Shown: in pieces, positions 1 to 12,096 of the stretch
How positions within the stretch are numbered: position 1 is the stretch's first letter
How the letters are laid out: the number at the start of each line of letters is the position of its first letter
NCBI GenBank assembly: GCA_025403435.1
Contig: CM046354.1
Coordinates: 35,553,533 to 35,617,532 of the forward strand
DNA from: Artocarpus heterophyllus
Lineage: Eukaryota; Streptophyta; Magnoliopsida; Rosales; Moraceae
DNA: 64,000 nucleotides
Reading direction: 5' to 3'
Notes under the pieces: generated by a model
What the model was told of the DNA's origin: nothing
Databases searched by the model: none
The model's input: the letters and a program-made list of their open reading frames with translations, nothing else
Made by a program: the position numbers and the translations under genes

Positions 1-2188
1 TCCAGTCCTCAAAAATCAAACAAGCGAGAATCCCTGAAGACTTCCTGCTAAGCGCGTCCGCTACCACATTAGCTTTTCCAGGATGATACTGCAACGCGAA
101 ATCATAATCCTCCATGTACTCCACCCATCTGCGCTGCCTCAAGTTGAGATCCCTCTGAGTGAACAAATGCCTCAAACTCTTGTGATCGGAGAAGACCTGA
201 AACGATGCTCCATACAAGTAACATCTCCAAATCTCCAACGCGTAGATCACCGCTGCAAGCTCTAAATCGTGAGTAGGATAATTCCGCTCGTGAGGTCGTA
301 GCTGTCTCGATCCGTACGCTACTACACGTCCATGCTGCATCAACACGCATCCAAGTCCGCGCCCTGAAGCATCAGCATAAACCTCATACGGCTCGTCACT
401 GCTAGGAATAATCAACACTGGAGCTGAAGTCAACCGGTTCTTCAATTCCTGAAAAGCAGACTCACAGTCTTCATCCCACTCAAACCTGACATTTTTCTTG
501 ATCAACCTCGTCAACGGAGCTGCAATCTTCGAAAAGTCCTTTACAAATTTCCTGTAATATCCAGCAAGACCTAAGAAGTTGCGAATCTCCGCTACATTCC
601 TTGGTCGTTCCCACTCCAATATAGCTTCAATCTTGGACGGATCCACTGAAATACCATGCTCCGAGATGACATGACCCAGAAACTTGACCTCAGTCAACCA
701 GAACTCACACTTTTCCCTCTTAGCATACAACTGGTGCTCCCGCAGAGTCTGAAGCACGATCCGAAGATGCTGCTCATGCTCCTCCCAAGTCTTAGAATAC
801 ACAAGAATATCATCGATGAACACGATCACAAACTGATCCAGATATGGCCTAAATATCCTGTTCATCAAATCCATAAAAGCTGCTGGAGCATTCGTCAACC
901 CAAAAGACATGACCAGAAACTCGAAGTGCCCATACCGAGTCCTAAAAGCTGTCTTGGGAATATCATCTTCCTTGATCCTGAGCTGATGATAACCTGAACG
1001 CAAATCAATCTTTGAGAAGTATCGCGAACCTCCCAACTGATCAAATAGCTCATCAATCCTAGGCAAAGGATACTTGTTCTTCACCGTAACACGATTCAGC
1101 TGCCGATAATCCACACATAACCTGAGAGTCCCATCGTGCTTCTTAGCGAACAAAACTGGTGCTCCCCACGGAGATGTGCTATTCCGAATATATCCTTTAT
1201 CAGCAAGCTCCTGAAGTTGCTTCCTCAATTCCTTCATTTCTGCCGGCGCCATCCGATAAGGTGCCATAGAAATCGGTGATGTCCCTTGAAACAACTCGAT
1301 ACCAAACTCAATCTCCCGATGCGGTGGTAACCCTGATAACTCGTCGGGGAAGACATCCTCGAACTCATCAACCACCGGAATCGCTACACCACTACTCGAA
1401 ACATAGGGCTCGCAATCTAGATTGGCAAGAAAAGCAAAACAATCTAGATTCCTTCGCCCTCCTAGACATGACTTCATGAGACGCTCACTCATTAGCCAAT
1501 CACCACCACCCTGGTAAGTGATTACCGTCCCCCTATCAGACACTAGGGTCACTTTTCTAAGTTGGCAGTCCGCAACTGCACTATACCTGGACAACCAGTC
1601 CATCCCTAAAATCACATCATAGGAACTCATGGGGAGTACAATCAAATCACTTTTCAAAATCTCATCCCCAATCTTTATTTTACATGATTTACACATACAA
1701 TTCACACACACCCGCCCCAAAGGAGAAGTTATAACTAGGGGTTCCTTAAACTCTTCTACTTCTAATCCCAAGGCATGTACAAAGGAACTCGAAATGAGAG
1801 AATGAGAGGCACCGGTATCAAATAAAACGCGAGCTAGAGATCTAGAAACCAAAACCATACCATCGACAACCGCGTTACCAATCTGAGAATCTGACCCTCC
1901 AGATGCCATTGCATGAACCTGCACTGGCGCCTTCCCTTTTCCTCTACCAACATTACTGGGTCCTGGATTACTCGGCCGATACTGCTGAGATGGAGATGAC
2001 TGCACACTACCTGTACTCGGAGCTCTATACTGAGGAACACTGCGCTGAAAATACTGCGGCTGCTGTCCCCGTGCCAGATACGAGAATTGCTGAGGAGAAA
2101 ACTGCGGATACTGCAACTGCGGGTACTACGGAGGCTGAGGTATGGTCTGAGGCTGAGGCTGAGACTGACGACTGGCATCCTCCCCGGT
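1..2188 (-). pseudogene. Ty3/gypsy pol (protease, RT, RNase H), partial, cut by window edge
   Basis: Read on the minus strand, one frame runs from the zinc-knuckle end down to base 1. It holds an aspartic protease with VLFDTGASH (active Asp codon at 1817-1819), then a reverse transcriptase with FIDDILVYS (catalytic Asp codons near 809-817), then an RNase H beginning around YEVYADAS (about 370-400) and running to [10 protein letters not shown] near 100. Protease, RT and the RNase H end all lie in the same frame as gag, as expected for a single Gag-Pol ORF. An in-frame TAG lies at 2126-2128 in a Gln/Pro-rich linker. No other break was found at the points checked, but not every codon was read. 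Integrase and the 3' LTR lie beyond the window. RT before integrase is the Ty3/gypsy order. A chromovirus of Tekay/Del type is likely but is inferred from gag style, not tested. Confidence 0.88.
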
Positions 2189-3070
2189 CTACGATCCAAG
2201 ACGAGCACTCCTGATCAGGCAATTCCTCTTGATGTGTCCGGGCTGCTGACAGAAATGACAATGAAAGCTGTAGGGATTGCTGCGCCCGCTGCCAGACGAA
2301 CTGCTGCTGCCACTGGTCGCACCGCCTTGCTTGCCTTTCCCCGGAGCTGGACGACTACTAATGCTCTTCCTGCCACTCCTCTGCGGTCCTCCTGAAGCCT
2401 TGGCTCGGTCCTCACAATACTGCACGTAATCATTCTCCACGGAGATCGCCGACGACGCAAGCTCTCCGAAACCCTTAAGCCGTAGAGCAACCAACTACCG
2501 TCGAATAGGAGCCTTGAGTCCTTCCTTGAACTTGATGCATTTCTCACGCTCCGATGCCACAGCTGATGGAGCAAACCTAGCCAACTCGTTAAACTTTGCC
2601 TCATACTCCCGAACTGACATATCACCCTGCTGCAATCTATAAAACTCAGCTGCCTTCTGATCTCGATATCCCTGCGGAAAATACCGATCATAGAACAGAT
2701 CCTCGAACTTGTCCCAACTGATATCGCCACCGCGCTCCAGACGCTTAGTTTGTTTCCACCAGGTGTTAGCGCCACCCTCGAGCTTATACGCCGCAAACTC
2801 CACACGATACTCCTCAGGCACACCAAGAGTATCAAGATGCTTCAAGATCGAATCCAACCAATACTCTGCTATCTGCGGATCCCCATTGCCATCAAAAGTC
2901 GGAATAGACGCCCGCCGAAATTCCTTCAAGAAAGCATGCCGACTACCAACACTGGAGTCTTCTGGTCTAGTCCTGGCTGCCATCTGCCGGAAAGCCGCAA
3001 TCATAGACCTCATCAGGCCCTCATCATTTCCGAACTCGGCGTCAGCTGTCGAACGACGTCTAGGTGCCAT
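2189..3070 (-). pseudogene. Ty3/gypsy gag with CCHC zinc knuckle, amber-interrupted
   Basis: The Gag frame starts at the Met codon ending at 3070 (MAPRRR...), 91 bases inside the PBS. It has the plant retrotransposon gag signature: IPTFDGNGDPQIAEYWLD, then WWKQTKR, then FEDLFYDRYFP and VREYEAKFNELARFAP. An in-frame TAG at 2495-2497 interrupts it. The same frame continues through a basic Ser/Gly-rich tract to CHFCQQPGHIKRNC, a canonical C-x2-C-x4-H-x4-C nucleic-acid-binding knuckle, and stops at a second TAG (2189-2191). Gag would form the virus-like particle and the knuckle would bind the element RNA. Because the frame is unshifted, the copy is only lightly damaged, but it cannot make full-length Gag-Pol without amber readthrough. 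Confidence 0.88.
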
Positions 3071-3160
3071 TCTCTCACTTCTGAAAACAAAATTTGGACT
3101 GTCAGAGGTATTTCATTGTCAAACCTATGTGTGCACAATTCCCAAGGTTCATAACCTTGA

Positions 3161-3172
3161 GCTCTGATACCA
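3161..3172 (-). other. Primer-binding site, initiator tRNA-Met
   Basis: On the minus strand this reads TGGTATCAGAGC, complementary to the 3' end of plant initiator tRNA-Met. It lies three bases inside the LTR end (..TGACA). It fixes the orientation of the gypsy element and identifies 3176-5314 as its 5' LTR. Confidence 0.88.
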
Positions 3173-4320
3173 TTCTGTCACGCCCCGGAGTACGGGAGGT
3201 GACGTGGCAGAATATTTAGATTAATTAAAAGAGAATTTAATTGAAATTAAGGGTTTAAAAATCCAATTAAGCAAGAAATAAAAAGATTTTCCACCACATT
3301 CGATAAACGAGTTTATAAAATATTAGGCAAATAATAGCAATTTAAATAAAAACCGCAAATATGGGTTCCACAACCCACAACTTGTGCACACACATGGATC
3401 TGACAATATCACAAATACAATTACAGTCCAAGTACAAATAAAGTTAAGTCTTACATGCCTTGATTAATAAATACAGAATGTAAATAAATTCTCCTATTGC
3501 TCCTGAGTTTGGTCCGAAGAATCTTCTCCAAACCTAAATGGGAAACCACCTAGAAGGGGGGGATTTAAAACAGATAAAACGTGAGCGAAAGGCTCAGTAG
3601 GACTAAGTTTTATAAAATAATTTAATGCAAAGAAACATAACATTATCAGGAGTTATACAGAAAGGGAACTTGAATAAATAAATAAATAAATTGAGTAGAA
3701 CCGTTCTGACACAGAACAGTCTACTCGTCAAATCAAAACACCAGTTTACTTTTACCTAGGCAAACCATGAAACCACCACCGTAGTGGCCCAGCTGGGTTT
3801 CGGGACCTGCCCCCAAGGTCGGTCGCCACACGACCCGATCTCTGATATGGCATCATGCCTTAGTGTTTATTATCATTGTCATTCAAAACCCAATTACCGA
3901 GTGTTGTCAATTACATTCATTATGAAATTCATTTCATGTCACGGTATATTAAAATATAACCGATAAAACCATTTCCAAACAACCGTTGAAAACATTTTGA
4001 TAGAAATCATTTTCAAAGCCAAATCATTTCAAAACCAGGCTACCGAAGAAATAGGATAGAAGTCCTACCTCAGTACTCGTGTCGGTACCCCACACCGTAA
4101 TCCCGGTCCGCTATACGTTAGCTCCACGGAACCACGAACGATCCTAGATACAAACTAAGTCAATCAATATCTAGTTCGAGACATTCTATGTTACTAAATC
4201 ATTTCATGATGTCCTAGTGTGCCATTTGTATCATTAAAATCATCCTATAAGGTTGGGATTTAAGTCAGGTTTCAAAACAGTGAAATCGGATAAAAATCAC
4301 AAAATTTTCCATGCCTCGGT

Positions 4321-4468
4321 CGGCCTGCCGGACGCCCTGCTTCGGCCTGCCGAACTGCACAGTTCGGCCTGCCGGAAACGAGGTTCGGCCTGCCGAACAT
4401 TTCCCCAGATTTGGCCTGCCGGTCGGAAGAACACCGGCCTGCCGATCATCACTCCGGCCTGCCGAACT
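4321..4468. repeat. 21-22 bp-spaced GC near-palindrome array in gypsy LTR (7 units)
   Basis: Units of the form CGGCCTGCCGRAC begin at 4321, 4343, 4365, 4386, 4412, 4435 and 4455 (steps 22, 22, 21, 26, 23, 20). Each core TCGGC-CT-GCCGA is a 5-bp inverted repeat around a 2-base centre. Surroundings are AT-rich. The same unit recurs in other element families in this window. Confidence 0.85.
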
Positions 4469-4939
4469 GGGAAGATCCAGAAATCCCAGCCACGGGTTTC
4501 TCGATCCCCAAAATCCAAATCTTGTTTCTAACCTGTTTTTCTCAAATCCCAGGCATGAAAAACAACTATACTTGATAGAAAAACATTCTAAAACATGTTT
4601 GGGATCATTTAAACAACATTTAAACTCGAAATCCTCAAAAATCCAAAAATGAGAAAAAGAGGAGAAAAATGAAAATTTTGAATCCAATCCGTTTTTCTTC
4701 AATCTAGGCTTAGATTCTAGTTGTTCTAAGCTCATTTAACACAAATCCACGGTTTTCTAAGCTAAAACAAACTTAGATTTCAAAAACACACAAAATTGAA
4801 AATTTTGTAAAAAGTTTAGAAATTTTGAATCTAACCTCGAATCGAAGCTTCAATCCGCGTTCTCGGTCGCCGAATCACGTCCCCGAGCTTCCTCCTTGCT
4901 GTTCCGAAGCTTGGATTCGAATGGAGTTCAAAATTTTTT

Positions 4940-5035
4940 TGAAAGAGATTGAGAGAGAGAGGGAGCTGCCGAGAGAGAGAGAAGAGAGAGAGAGTTGAAC
5001 GTGAGAGTGAGGAGAGAGAGAGAGAAGAGAGAAAT
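4940..5035. repeat. GA-rich microsatellite in gypsy LTR
   Basis: Long runs of GAGAGA broken by single substitutions. On the element strand this is a CT-rich tract, as often found near plant LTR transcription starts. The related solo LTR has the matching CT tract at about 29595-29660. Confidence 0.75.
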
Positions 5036-5314
5036 AAATAGAGAAAATCGGTGGGCGGTTTTACTGTGCGAAAACCATGTGCCGCCCACGGTTTTGCAAA
5101 ACATAGTATTTTTAACATTTTACAAATTGTTGTGTTTTAAAACTCAAAACATCATTTTAAATCCATAAGAAATCATTTAAATGTATCAATTTAACAAAAC
5201 AACCAAAAACTAAAAATCCAACCAAATAATCTAATTAAAGTTAAAACTTTAATTATGGTACATTAATTCATCATTTATATTATATTAATGTTAAATAAAT
5301 TTCGGGACGTTATA

Positions 5315-8300
5315 ATAGAAGACTTGAAGAGAGAAAGGAAAGAGAAAGTTTAGACTTTTTGGTTAATATGTATGACGGAGAAGAGAAAAAGCAAGGTGAT
5401 TGAAGGATATCAGAGAATAGAAAAATGTTAAAAAAGAGACTTTTGAGAGAGAGAGAGAGAGAGTGGGACCCAATGGCTATAGTGCTAAATAGCGGGGACA
5501 ACAGGTGGTGATTGGATAAAGCAGGAGAGAATGACGTAATGGCTTCCTAGAAAGAGAAACCCATCCACTTTTAGAGAGAGAGAGAGAAAGAGAATGTATG
5601 TGAGGTTGTTTGTTTGTTACGTGATAATTTACTTATTAAAGGATAGTGTTAAAGCGTTGGATGGCATTAAAAGAATTGATGGGGAAGCAATGCAAAAGCT
5701 ATTATCAAGTTTACACAAGAGGCGTTGAAGGTATTGTTCTTAGAAATGTCAGAAGATAGAAGAAAAATATTAGGTCTTAAGTCTAAAATGAAAAACATTA
5801 TTCTGATATGAACATATAAATAGATGGCTTAGTTGGCTCAAAGTCCTAGCCCCAACACTATTCTATTCATTGGCTCGACCCAACGGTGAGTACTTCCTAG
5901 CCACAACTTTGACCTTCGAACAAATCCCGACCTCAACCTCGACTCAGGTCTCATTCTTTTCCCGTCCCTCATTTTGTTGTTTTTGTTTAAAAAAAAAATA
6001 TATATATATATATAATTTGCTATCAAACATGTTTTTCTTTTTTATTCTTTTAAAATAGAAAACAAATAAGAGTTATTAAACATGCTTTTTGTTTAAAAAA
6101 CATAAAAATAAATACAAGAGAAAATATTTTTTGTTTTTCTATTTAAAAAACAAAAAACAAAAATGATACCAAAAATATTTTAAATTTTAGTAGAATTTTT
6201 TAATGCTCATCAACAAAATTTAAATTACTTGATGATTATAAGTAGTTTTTAAAACAAAGTTAAATATCTTTTTTAAAGCTTAATATGATACACAGGAATT
6301 GCATATACTCAACCACAATACGAACAAAACTCAAAGTTCTAATAACAATGATCTAAGCAGAAAACTGTAACTTGTAAATATAAATACTGGGAACATCGGC
6401 GGTGCTGCGCAACCAAGCGGCACTATCCATAAGGTCTCTTTTGAGGCCCTTAGAATTAAAACGAATCAAAAAGGCCTTGACAGTTGCACAAAGGCTGACC
6501 TACACCTGACCAAAGACTAACAAAACCGAAAGCCCTTTTCCAAAAATAAAATAAAATAAAATAAAACAAACAAACAAAAACAAAAACAAAATACAACAAC
6601 GAAAAAATCATGTGGTCTTGTTCTTCTTCTTGCCTTCCGCGGCTTAGCCTTTCTCAAATCAATAAAGAAAGAAGAAGAGAGGAACAATAAAAGCCAAAGA
6701 AACAAGTTCAGAGACTAACAAACATTATGAACTTGATTTTTTTTTTCCATAATAGAAATAAAAAAATTTTATATACTGAGAAAATCCCAAAGGAAGAAAA
6801 TGAATTTTCTTGGGGACGTTTCACGGCATTAATCTTTAGCAAGTCATAAGCTATTTTTTCTTAGGATTACTAGGAACCTTCATTTTCAGAGCCTCAGGAA
6901 AGATCTAAAACATGCAATGAAATGCTCAAGGAGGAAGATGACGAGTCCTCGACACATCGGAGTAGGTCCCAGCGTCTGGGTAGATGGAAGATTGCGCCGC
7001 CGTTGTTAAGGAAGTGAACAAAGACGCCGGAGTACACTATTAACGACAGGCTGAACTTCACAAAACTTTTCATTACCGACCAAGACAAAAGTTTCTTCCT
7101 CAAAATAATCTAATCAATGGGGTTTTTTTTTTTTGGATGAACCAATTGTTAATTTGTTAAAAAAACAGTGTAAATAAAAAAAAACTATTGTATGTATACA
7201 ACATTACATTAAGATTTGACACACCTTATGATCGTTACTTCACTACGCCACTCTTTTCTACCATCGTATTAAACCTTATCAACAGTATCTCTCAGTTAGA
7301 CACTACAGCAAATGTTCCCATAAATATACATATATTTTAAGACTTGATTTCTAATAAACATATTTCGTGTAACAAATGATTTTTTATACTTTCTTAAAAA
7401 AAAAACTCGAGCTTCACTCACAAGCATTTAATATGCGAAAGTTAGCTATTCCCTTAAATCCTTTAAACTTCACATATTTCTTAAACTTAGATTTGAAAAT
7501 GAAAATTCATTGTCTACTTTTTATCGTAAAACTCATCCTGTTTAGTAGTAATTTCTTGTGACAAGATAACATCTTCAAATCATATTGTAAGATTCAAAGA
7601 ACCCTCCTACTACAGAAATAATATTGTGTTTTGTAATGACGTGCATATTCATGAAACACTCATAATCAATTCGCCAAACTAACCAATAATACCTAAGGTG
7701 CTCTCGAGAACTAGATAATTGATCCCTTTGTAGGTTGGTATGATGCATCTTAACTTACTCAAGTTCTCGTTGCCTTCATGTTTATCATAAGAGCATGAAT
7801 TTTGTAATCATGTGACAAAAATTGACACTTGTACTTCTTACAAAATCGAGGCAAATATTACATCCTAATAGCATTCTTAACATATATATCACATGCACAA
7901 ATATATACAACTCGCACTTGTGCCTTTTATAAAATAAAGACAATCAACACCTCTTGATAGCAATCATAACATGTACAAAAAAACATGTATAGACATGCTT
8001 GCCAAATTATATAAAAAACTATTCCACGCAGTAGGTGAGGTTTATACTTGGATTTTGAGCTAAGTGGTTCTAGTTATACCTTATCAAGCCTATAGTCCAA
8101 GAAGCGTCCTGAAAAAGGTCATAGAGAGACTGTGGGCAGCAAGGAATGATTCATGGAGATTTCCAAAGCAGTAAAAATCTTGTTTTTGACTTCGTTACTT
8201 TGGTTTGGTCTGCCTTGCCTTGATCTGCATACAACCAAAATGAAATGATTTCTAATTGGGTAGAATTGACTTAAACAGAGGACATTGTTGTGCTCATAAC

Positions 8301-8408
8301 ATCAAAACGAGTAGGAAATTGGAGTTGGATCTTTAATAAGAGGTTGGAAGCACAAAAATTGAGACTCTTTAGATGCCGGCCACCCACGGCAATGCATAAG
8401 GCACATGT
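5315..8408. other. AT-rich sequence with no supportable gene
   Basis: About 3.1 kb between the gypsy LTR and a solo copia LTR. It holds GA microsatellites (about 5443-5462 and 5572-5590), an AT dinucleotide run (about 5999-6015) and several A/T homopolymers. On the minus strand there are short open segments, for example about 6385-6530 (..CATVKAFLIRFNSKGLKRD..) and about 7010-7110 (..EETFVLVGNEKFCEVQ..). They could be exon remnants of a host gene, but I do not recognise them and found no joining frame. No LTR signature is visible. Confidence 0.5.
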
Positions 8409-10398
8409 TGTTGGAAAAATAGTACACAGTAGAATTTTAAAATTTTACATCAGAGTATTTTTCAAAACACAAGTTTGACATGCTATATGCATAAATTAAA
8501 CAGATCTTACTAACCTTTGTGTGCGGAAAAACACTCACAAAATGTGAAGAGAAGTAACGTTTTAGAAGAGCCTCAACCAACTGGTCTTCTTTGCTATTCT
8601 CTATCCACAACCAGAGTGAGTGTGGGCTCACACATACAGCTCTTCCACCAGGTGACTCTCCTTCCAACCAATCGAGAGAACCCAAAGCTAGTGTTTGTGA
8701 TTTGTGAACAAAAGCTCTCATGGAGTTTTCAGATTCTCAACAGTAGAGTATCACTCTTAATCTCTCAATTGATCTAAGTAACTCTTAAGACTTACTCCCT
8801 ATTTATAGAGGTTGGGTCCAGGGTCAGTCCTTATCAGATTAGGTCTCAAAAATTAGAAACAGAATCAAGTTTGGAACAATATCTAATAAGACCCAAGTAA
8901 AAATGCGTAATCTTATCCTTCGCTCATTGGCAGGACGATCAGGATGTTCGGCAGGCCGAACAGGCCCATCGTCAGGCCGAATTGTCGAATAAATATTTCT
9001 ACGAATCTTTTATTTTTCACCCGAGATTCTATAAGATAAAGTTTTAGTTTTAATTCAAATAACCCAATAGAGAAGTTGTCTTATCAAAACAACTTTATCT
9101 AGTTAATTTCTAAGAAAATAAATGAATTTCTAATAATTCTACAAGTTTATCTTGATTTAATTTATCCAAAATTAAATCAACCGATAAACAGACAAGAATT
9201 ATCCGATTCCAATAATTCAACAAGTTTATCTTGAATCAATTTTATCACAAAATCAATTCAACCGATAAACATACATGAATTATCTGATTCTTCCAAATTT
9301 CAACCAATCTGATAAATCCGACATAAGTTACTAATTATTGGAAAAGCACGTCATATCGTTACAGGATGTTGTGAGCTAGCAAAAGGGACCAAATGGACCT
9401 ATATAGTTCAAGCTTTCGATAATTACGAAACCCAATATCCTAGATATACATTTCATAATTATCAACTCTAACGCTACTCCACTAAAATCTTGGAGCTGCA
9501 CTCTCGAATTACATAGAATTACGAAGCCCGTATAGCTAAGTCTCCATAACATATCATAGTGTATCGTATCCCCATATGATTATCCATAATCGATAAGTTC
9601 TGCCTTACCTTCCCAATTATTTTTATCTTACGTTCCATTATCTCACCATCAGAAAACTTACCGTCCAAAGATACTATACCATTCGGTTACACCTATGTAT
9701 CCAAATGGTTTTTCAATTACAGGATAACGCATATAAGAGGATATCATTACTCCTAAAGAGGAGCTATGGATTCCATATCTCTGAATAGCAGGTCTATGCT
9801 ATCAAGAGTTATGCCTCCAACGTACCAGTATGCATACCACTGTTAAGACGTGGGTGTCACCCTTTGGTACATCAAAAGACACAAGTCAAGATAACGCGCC
9901 CACTGTTCATCTTAGGATTAAGATACAATACAAATGATTGTCTAAAGTGAATCGATTTTTCGAGACAAAATTATTAATCCAAATCAATTCACTTTATGTC
10001 CCGATCCAACACATCGTCACCTATGACAACGTGCCAATGTTTCTATTCACAGAGTCCACCTTTGATGGTCAAGACAAACCATCTCCCAAAAGGGATATAG
10101 ACAACATAATAATCTTTACATGAATAAAGCGCCCAACTTTATTCCCTCGATTACGGATCTTATGATTTAGACCATCACCTTAAGAATTGTGTCTTTTGCA
10201 CAATTTGTTCATCATATGCCCAATTCTTTAAGGTTTAGACTGACAGTCTTAGACTATTGTTTGCTTAACATTCATTCAACAAATATGAATGTAAAGAGGA
10301 CAAAATTTGGTATATAAATAATAAATAAATTCTTTATTGATAAAAATGTTTCCAAAAACTTATTACACTTTTACTACTTAGGGCATACAAGTCTAACA
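8409..10398 (-). mobile_element. Solo copia LTR with 5-bp TSD (CATGT)
   Basis: It begins TGTTGGAAAA and ends ..GTCTAACA on the plus strand, so it is a complete LTR of the local copia family in minus orientation, about 1990 bp. It is flanked by CATGT at 8404-8408 and CATGT at 10399-10403, a perfect TSD. No internal region adjoins either side, so it is a solo LTR left by recombination between the two LTRs of a former element. It carries the family features: U3 tandem hairpins (about 9150-9290), two clear GC-array units (8949 and 8970) and the SPHSL..WIENS reading frame. Confidence 0.93.
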
Positions 10399-11620
10399 CA
10401 TGTGATAGCTCTAGTGGACAAACAACATCAATGTTTTAGCTTCTTATAGCTTTCATCCTTCTAAATTCACTAGTGTGGTCAGTTTCACTTAGTTTTCCCT
10501 TAATCAAAGTAGATCTAAATCAAAATTCTCTAGAAAATTCGACGACTTAGGTCTCAATTCTCTTATAGTGGAATCATAAAATTAGATGAGGCATTTTCAC
10601 TGCTCATAACCCTAAAATTAGGTGAGTTGTTTCACTTTTCATAACCCTCTAAATGTGACAGTAGCAGCTGTGCATCTTACTATTTCCTAGAAAGACAATT
10701 TTTAGCATTGTCGCAGCAAACATAGTGGCTCCTCTGATCTTTGCTTCCTTGAGGTGGTTCCTTGCAATTAAATGGGGCATTTTTTTCCTTGTTCTTCTCT
10801 AAACATCTTTATGAAATCAATTTATCTCAATGTCACTGGAAACAGTGAGATTGATCTTCCTCACAATAGCAACAACTAGATTTTTCAATTTTTGACAATT
10901 GGCTACAAAACAGAGGAATTAGCTAAGTATTTTTAGTGTTCAAAATGTTTCAAGCATAGTAGAAGGGGCGGTGTTGACCACCTCCGATGGACCAAAAAAA
11001 AAAACCTATTCAAAGTTAGCATTGTGGCATGCAACGATAAGACATAGATGGAGCACTCCGGCGACCTTTGGGATCGTGTAAGGCATGGATTAAGTTCTCC
11101 TTTTCGTAATGGATGTGAAGTAATAGAAATCATATCGATCGAACATTGGAAGTGAAGTATTTGTGATTGGAAGTTTTGGGCGATATTCCCTTGGCTTGGA
11201 ACAGCACATACGGCTACTTTAATAAAGTTGGCATCAACATGACATATCGTAGAACTTACCTTGTTAAGAGCTTTCTAACAACATTGGTTATGGCAAAAAT
11301 GGAGGCCAAAATAGAAATCAGAGTGGTGGCTGGTTATGGAGGGGAAAGAAAATAAAGAGAGAAAGGGAATAGGCTGACATTTGATCATATTTTTATGATT
11401 TCGATACACATACCCATACTTCTAGAACTACAACATTTTTGGCCTTTCTAAAATAAATAAATAATAAATATTTAATTAAATTAACACCTTATTAACCTCT
11501 CTACACTATCATACAATAATTTGCATAAATTTATCTATTTTTTCAAATTTCATGATTTTGTCTCGAATTACTTAACCTTTACGCCTTAGCCCTTAAAATA
11601 AATGGTTGACTATTTCACCA
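10399..11620. other. AT-rich sequence, nothing identified
   Basis: Between the solo LTR TSD and the Athila-like LTR. Only short, unconvincing open frames on both strands, and no LTR ends, RNA gene or repeat array. The right boundary is approximate because the Athila-like LTR start could not be fixed. Confidence 0.4.
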
Positions 11621-12096
11621 TTTGATTTTCATTTTCTAAGAACAACTAATAAGTGCATATTTTTAGCAGGAGTTTTGGAGTCAAAAAATGAAGTTAGAAG
11701 CCATTTCTAAGAGAAATTTGCCAACATCATGTGCCCACGCAATGTGTAACGCACAACCGCGCACATTACGAGGCCTAGTAGGGTGCCTCATGCGGTCAGA
11801 ACAAGCCTGGCATGTGCCCATGCGTGTTGATGTCCAGTAGACAGGCTAGGTCGGGGCGCTTGAGTAGCAGCACAGGCCTACTACATAGCTGCACTCCCTA
11901 CTACGCGGCCAATGGCCCCTAGTCAAACTGAAACCTATTTTAGGGCCTGATCTAACCCCTACTGATGATCCAATGGCTGAAACTTGTCTTGAATGAGGCT
12001 TTAATTACCCACGTCAACCTAAGAACCCTAGAGAGAGGAGAGCATAGAGAAGGAGGCATAATTTCTAAGAGAGATTTGGAGCTGATTCCAAGAAAG
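11620..12096 (+). repeat. Left half of a split Athila/Tat-like gypsy LTR
   Basis: Sequence such as AAGTGCATATTTTTAGCAGG near 11650 and the GC-rich CACGCAATGTGTAACGCAC block near 11737, followed by ..GATTCCAAGAAAG, resembles the 5' LTR of plant Athila/Tat elements. The continuation is at 60298, with an A/G-rich block then TTTTGTTTTAATTTAGGATTT. The split is explained by insertion of the L1 copia, whose near-TSD is GAAAG/GAAAA. The start is approximate. Confidence 0.5.

Larger units (their letters stand above)
3176..5314 (-). repeat. 5' LTR of the left Ty3/gypsy element
   Basis: The inner end reads TGTCACGCCCCGG on the plus strand. The outer end is ATTTCGGGACGTTATA at about 5299-5314, so the minus-strand LTR starts TATAACGTCCC, a one-base departure from the usual TG start. 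The length is about 2.14 kb. It contains a seven-unit GC-rich repeat array (4321-4468) and a GA-rich microsatellite (about 4940-5035). The solo LTR at 29348-31303 is a relative: same CGGGGCGTsACA end, CT/GA tract, CACGTCCCnGAGCTT-type block and GC array in the same order. The TSD cannot be checked because the partner LTR is outside the window. Confidence 0.82.

Noticed and set aside
656..997. 113-codon plus-strand ORF
   Set aside because: Antisense shadow of the gypsy RT read on the minus strand.
3161..3172. Possible tRNA gene fragment at the TGGTATCAGAG sites
   Set aside because: Only 12-13 bases match a tRNA end and each lies just inside an LTR. They are primer-binding sites.
4297..4735. 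Overlapping ORFs on both strands over the GC-rich repeats, also at 24463-24857 and 44277-44669
   Set aside because: They exist because the GC array has few stop codons. Translations are repeats of AGR/ACR-type peptides, differ in frame between copies, and have no domain.
9938..10123. 61-65 codon ORFs (..IQINSLYVPIQHIVTYDN..) repeated in many LTRs
   Set aside because: Again antisense in U3, with the frame broken in older copies. Treated as an LTR homology artefact.
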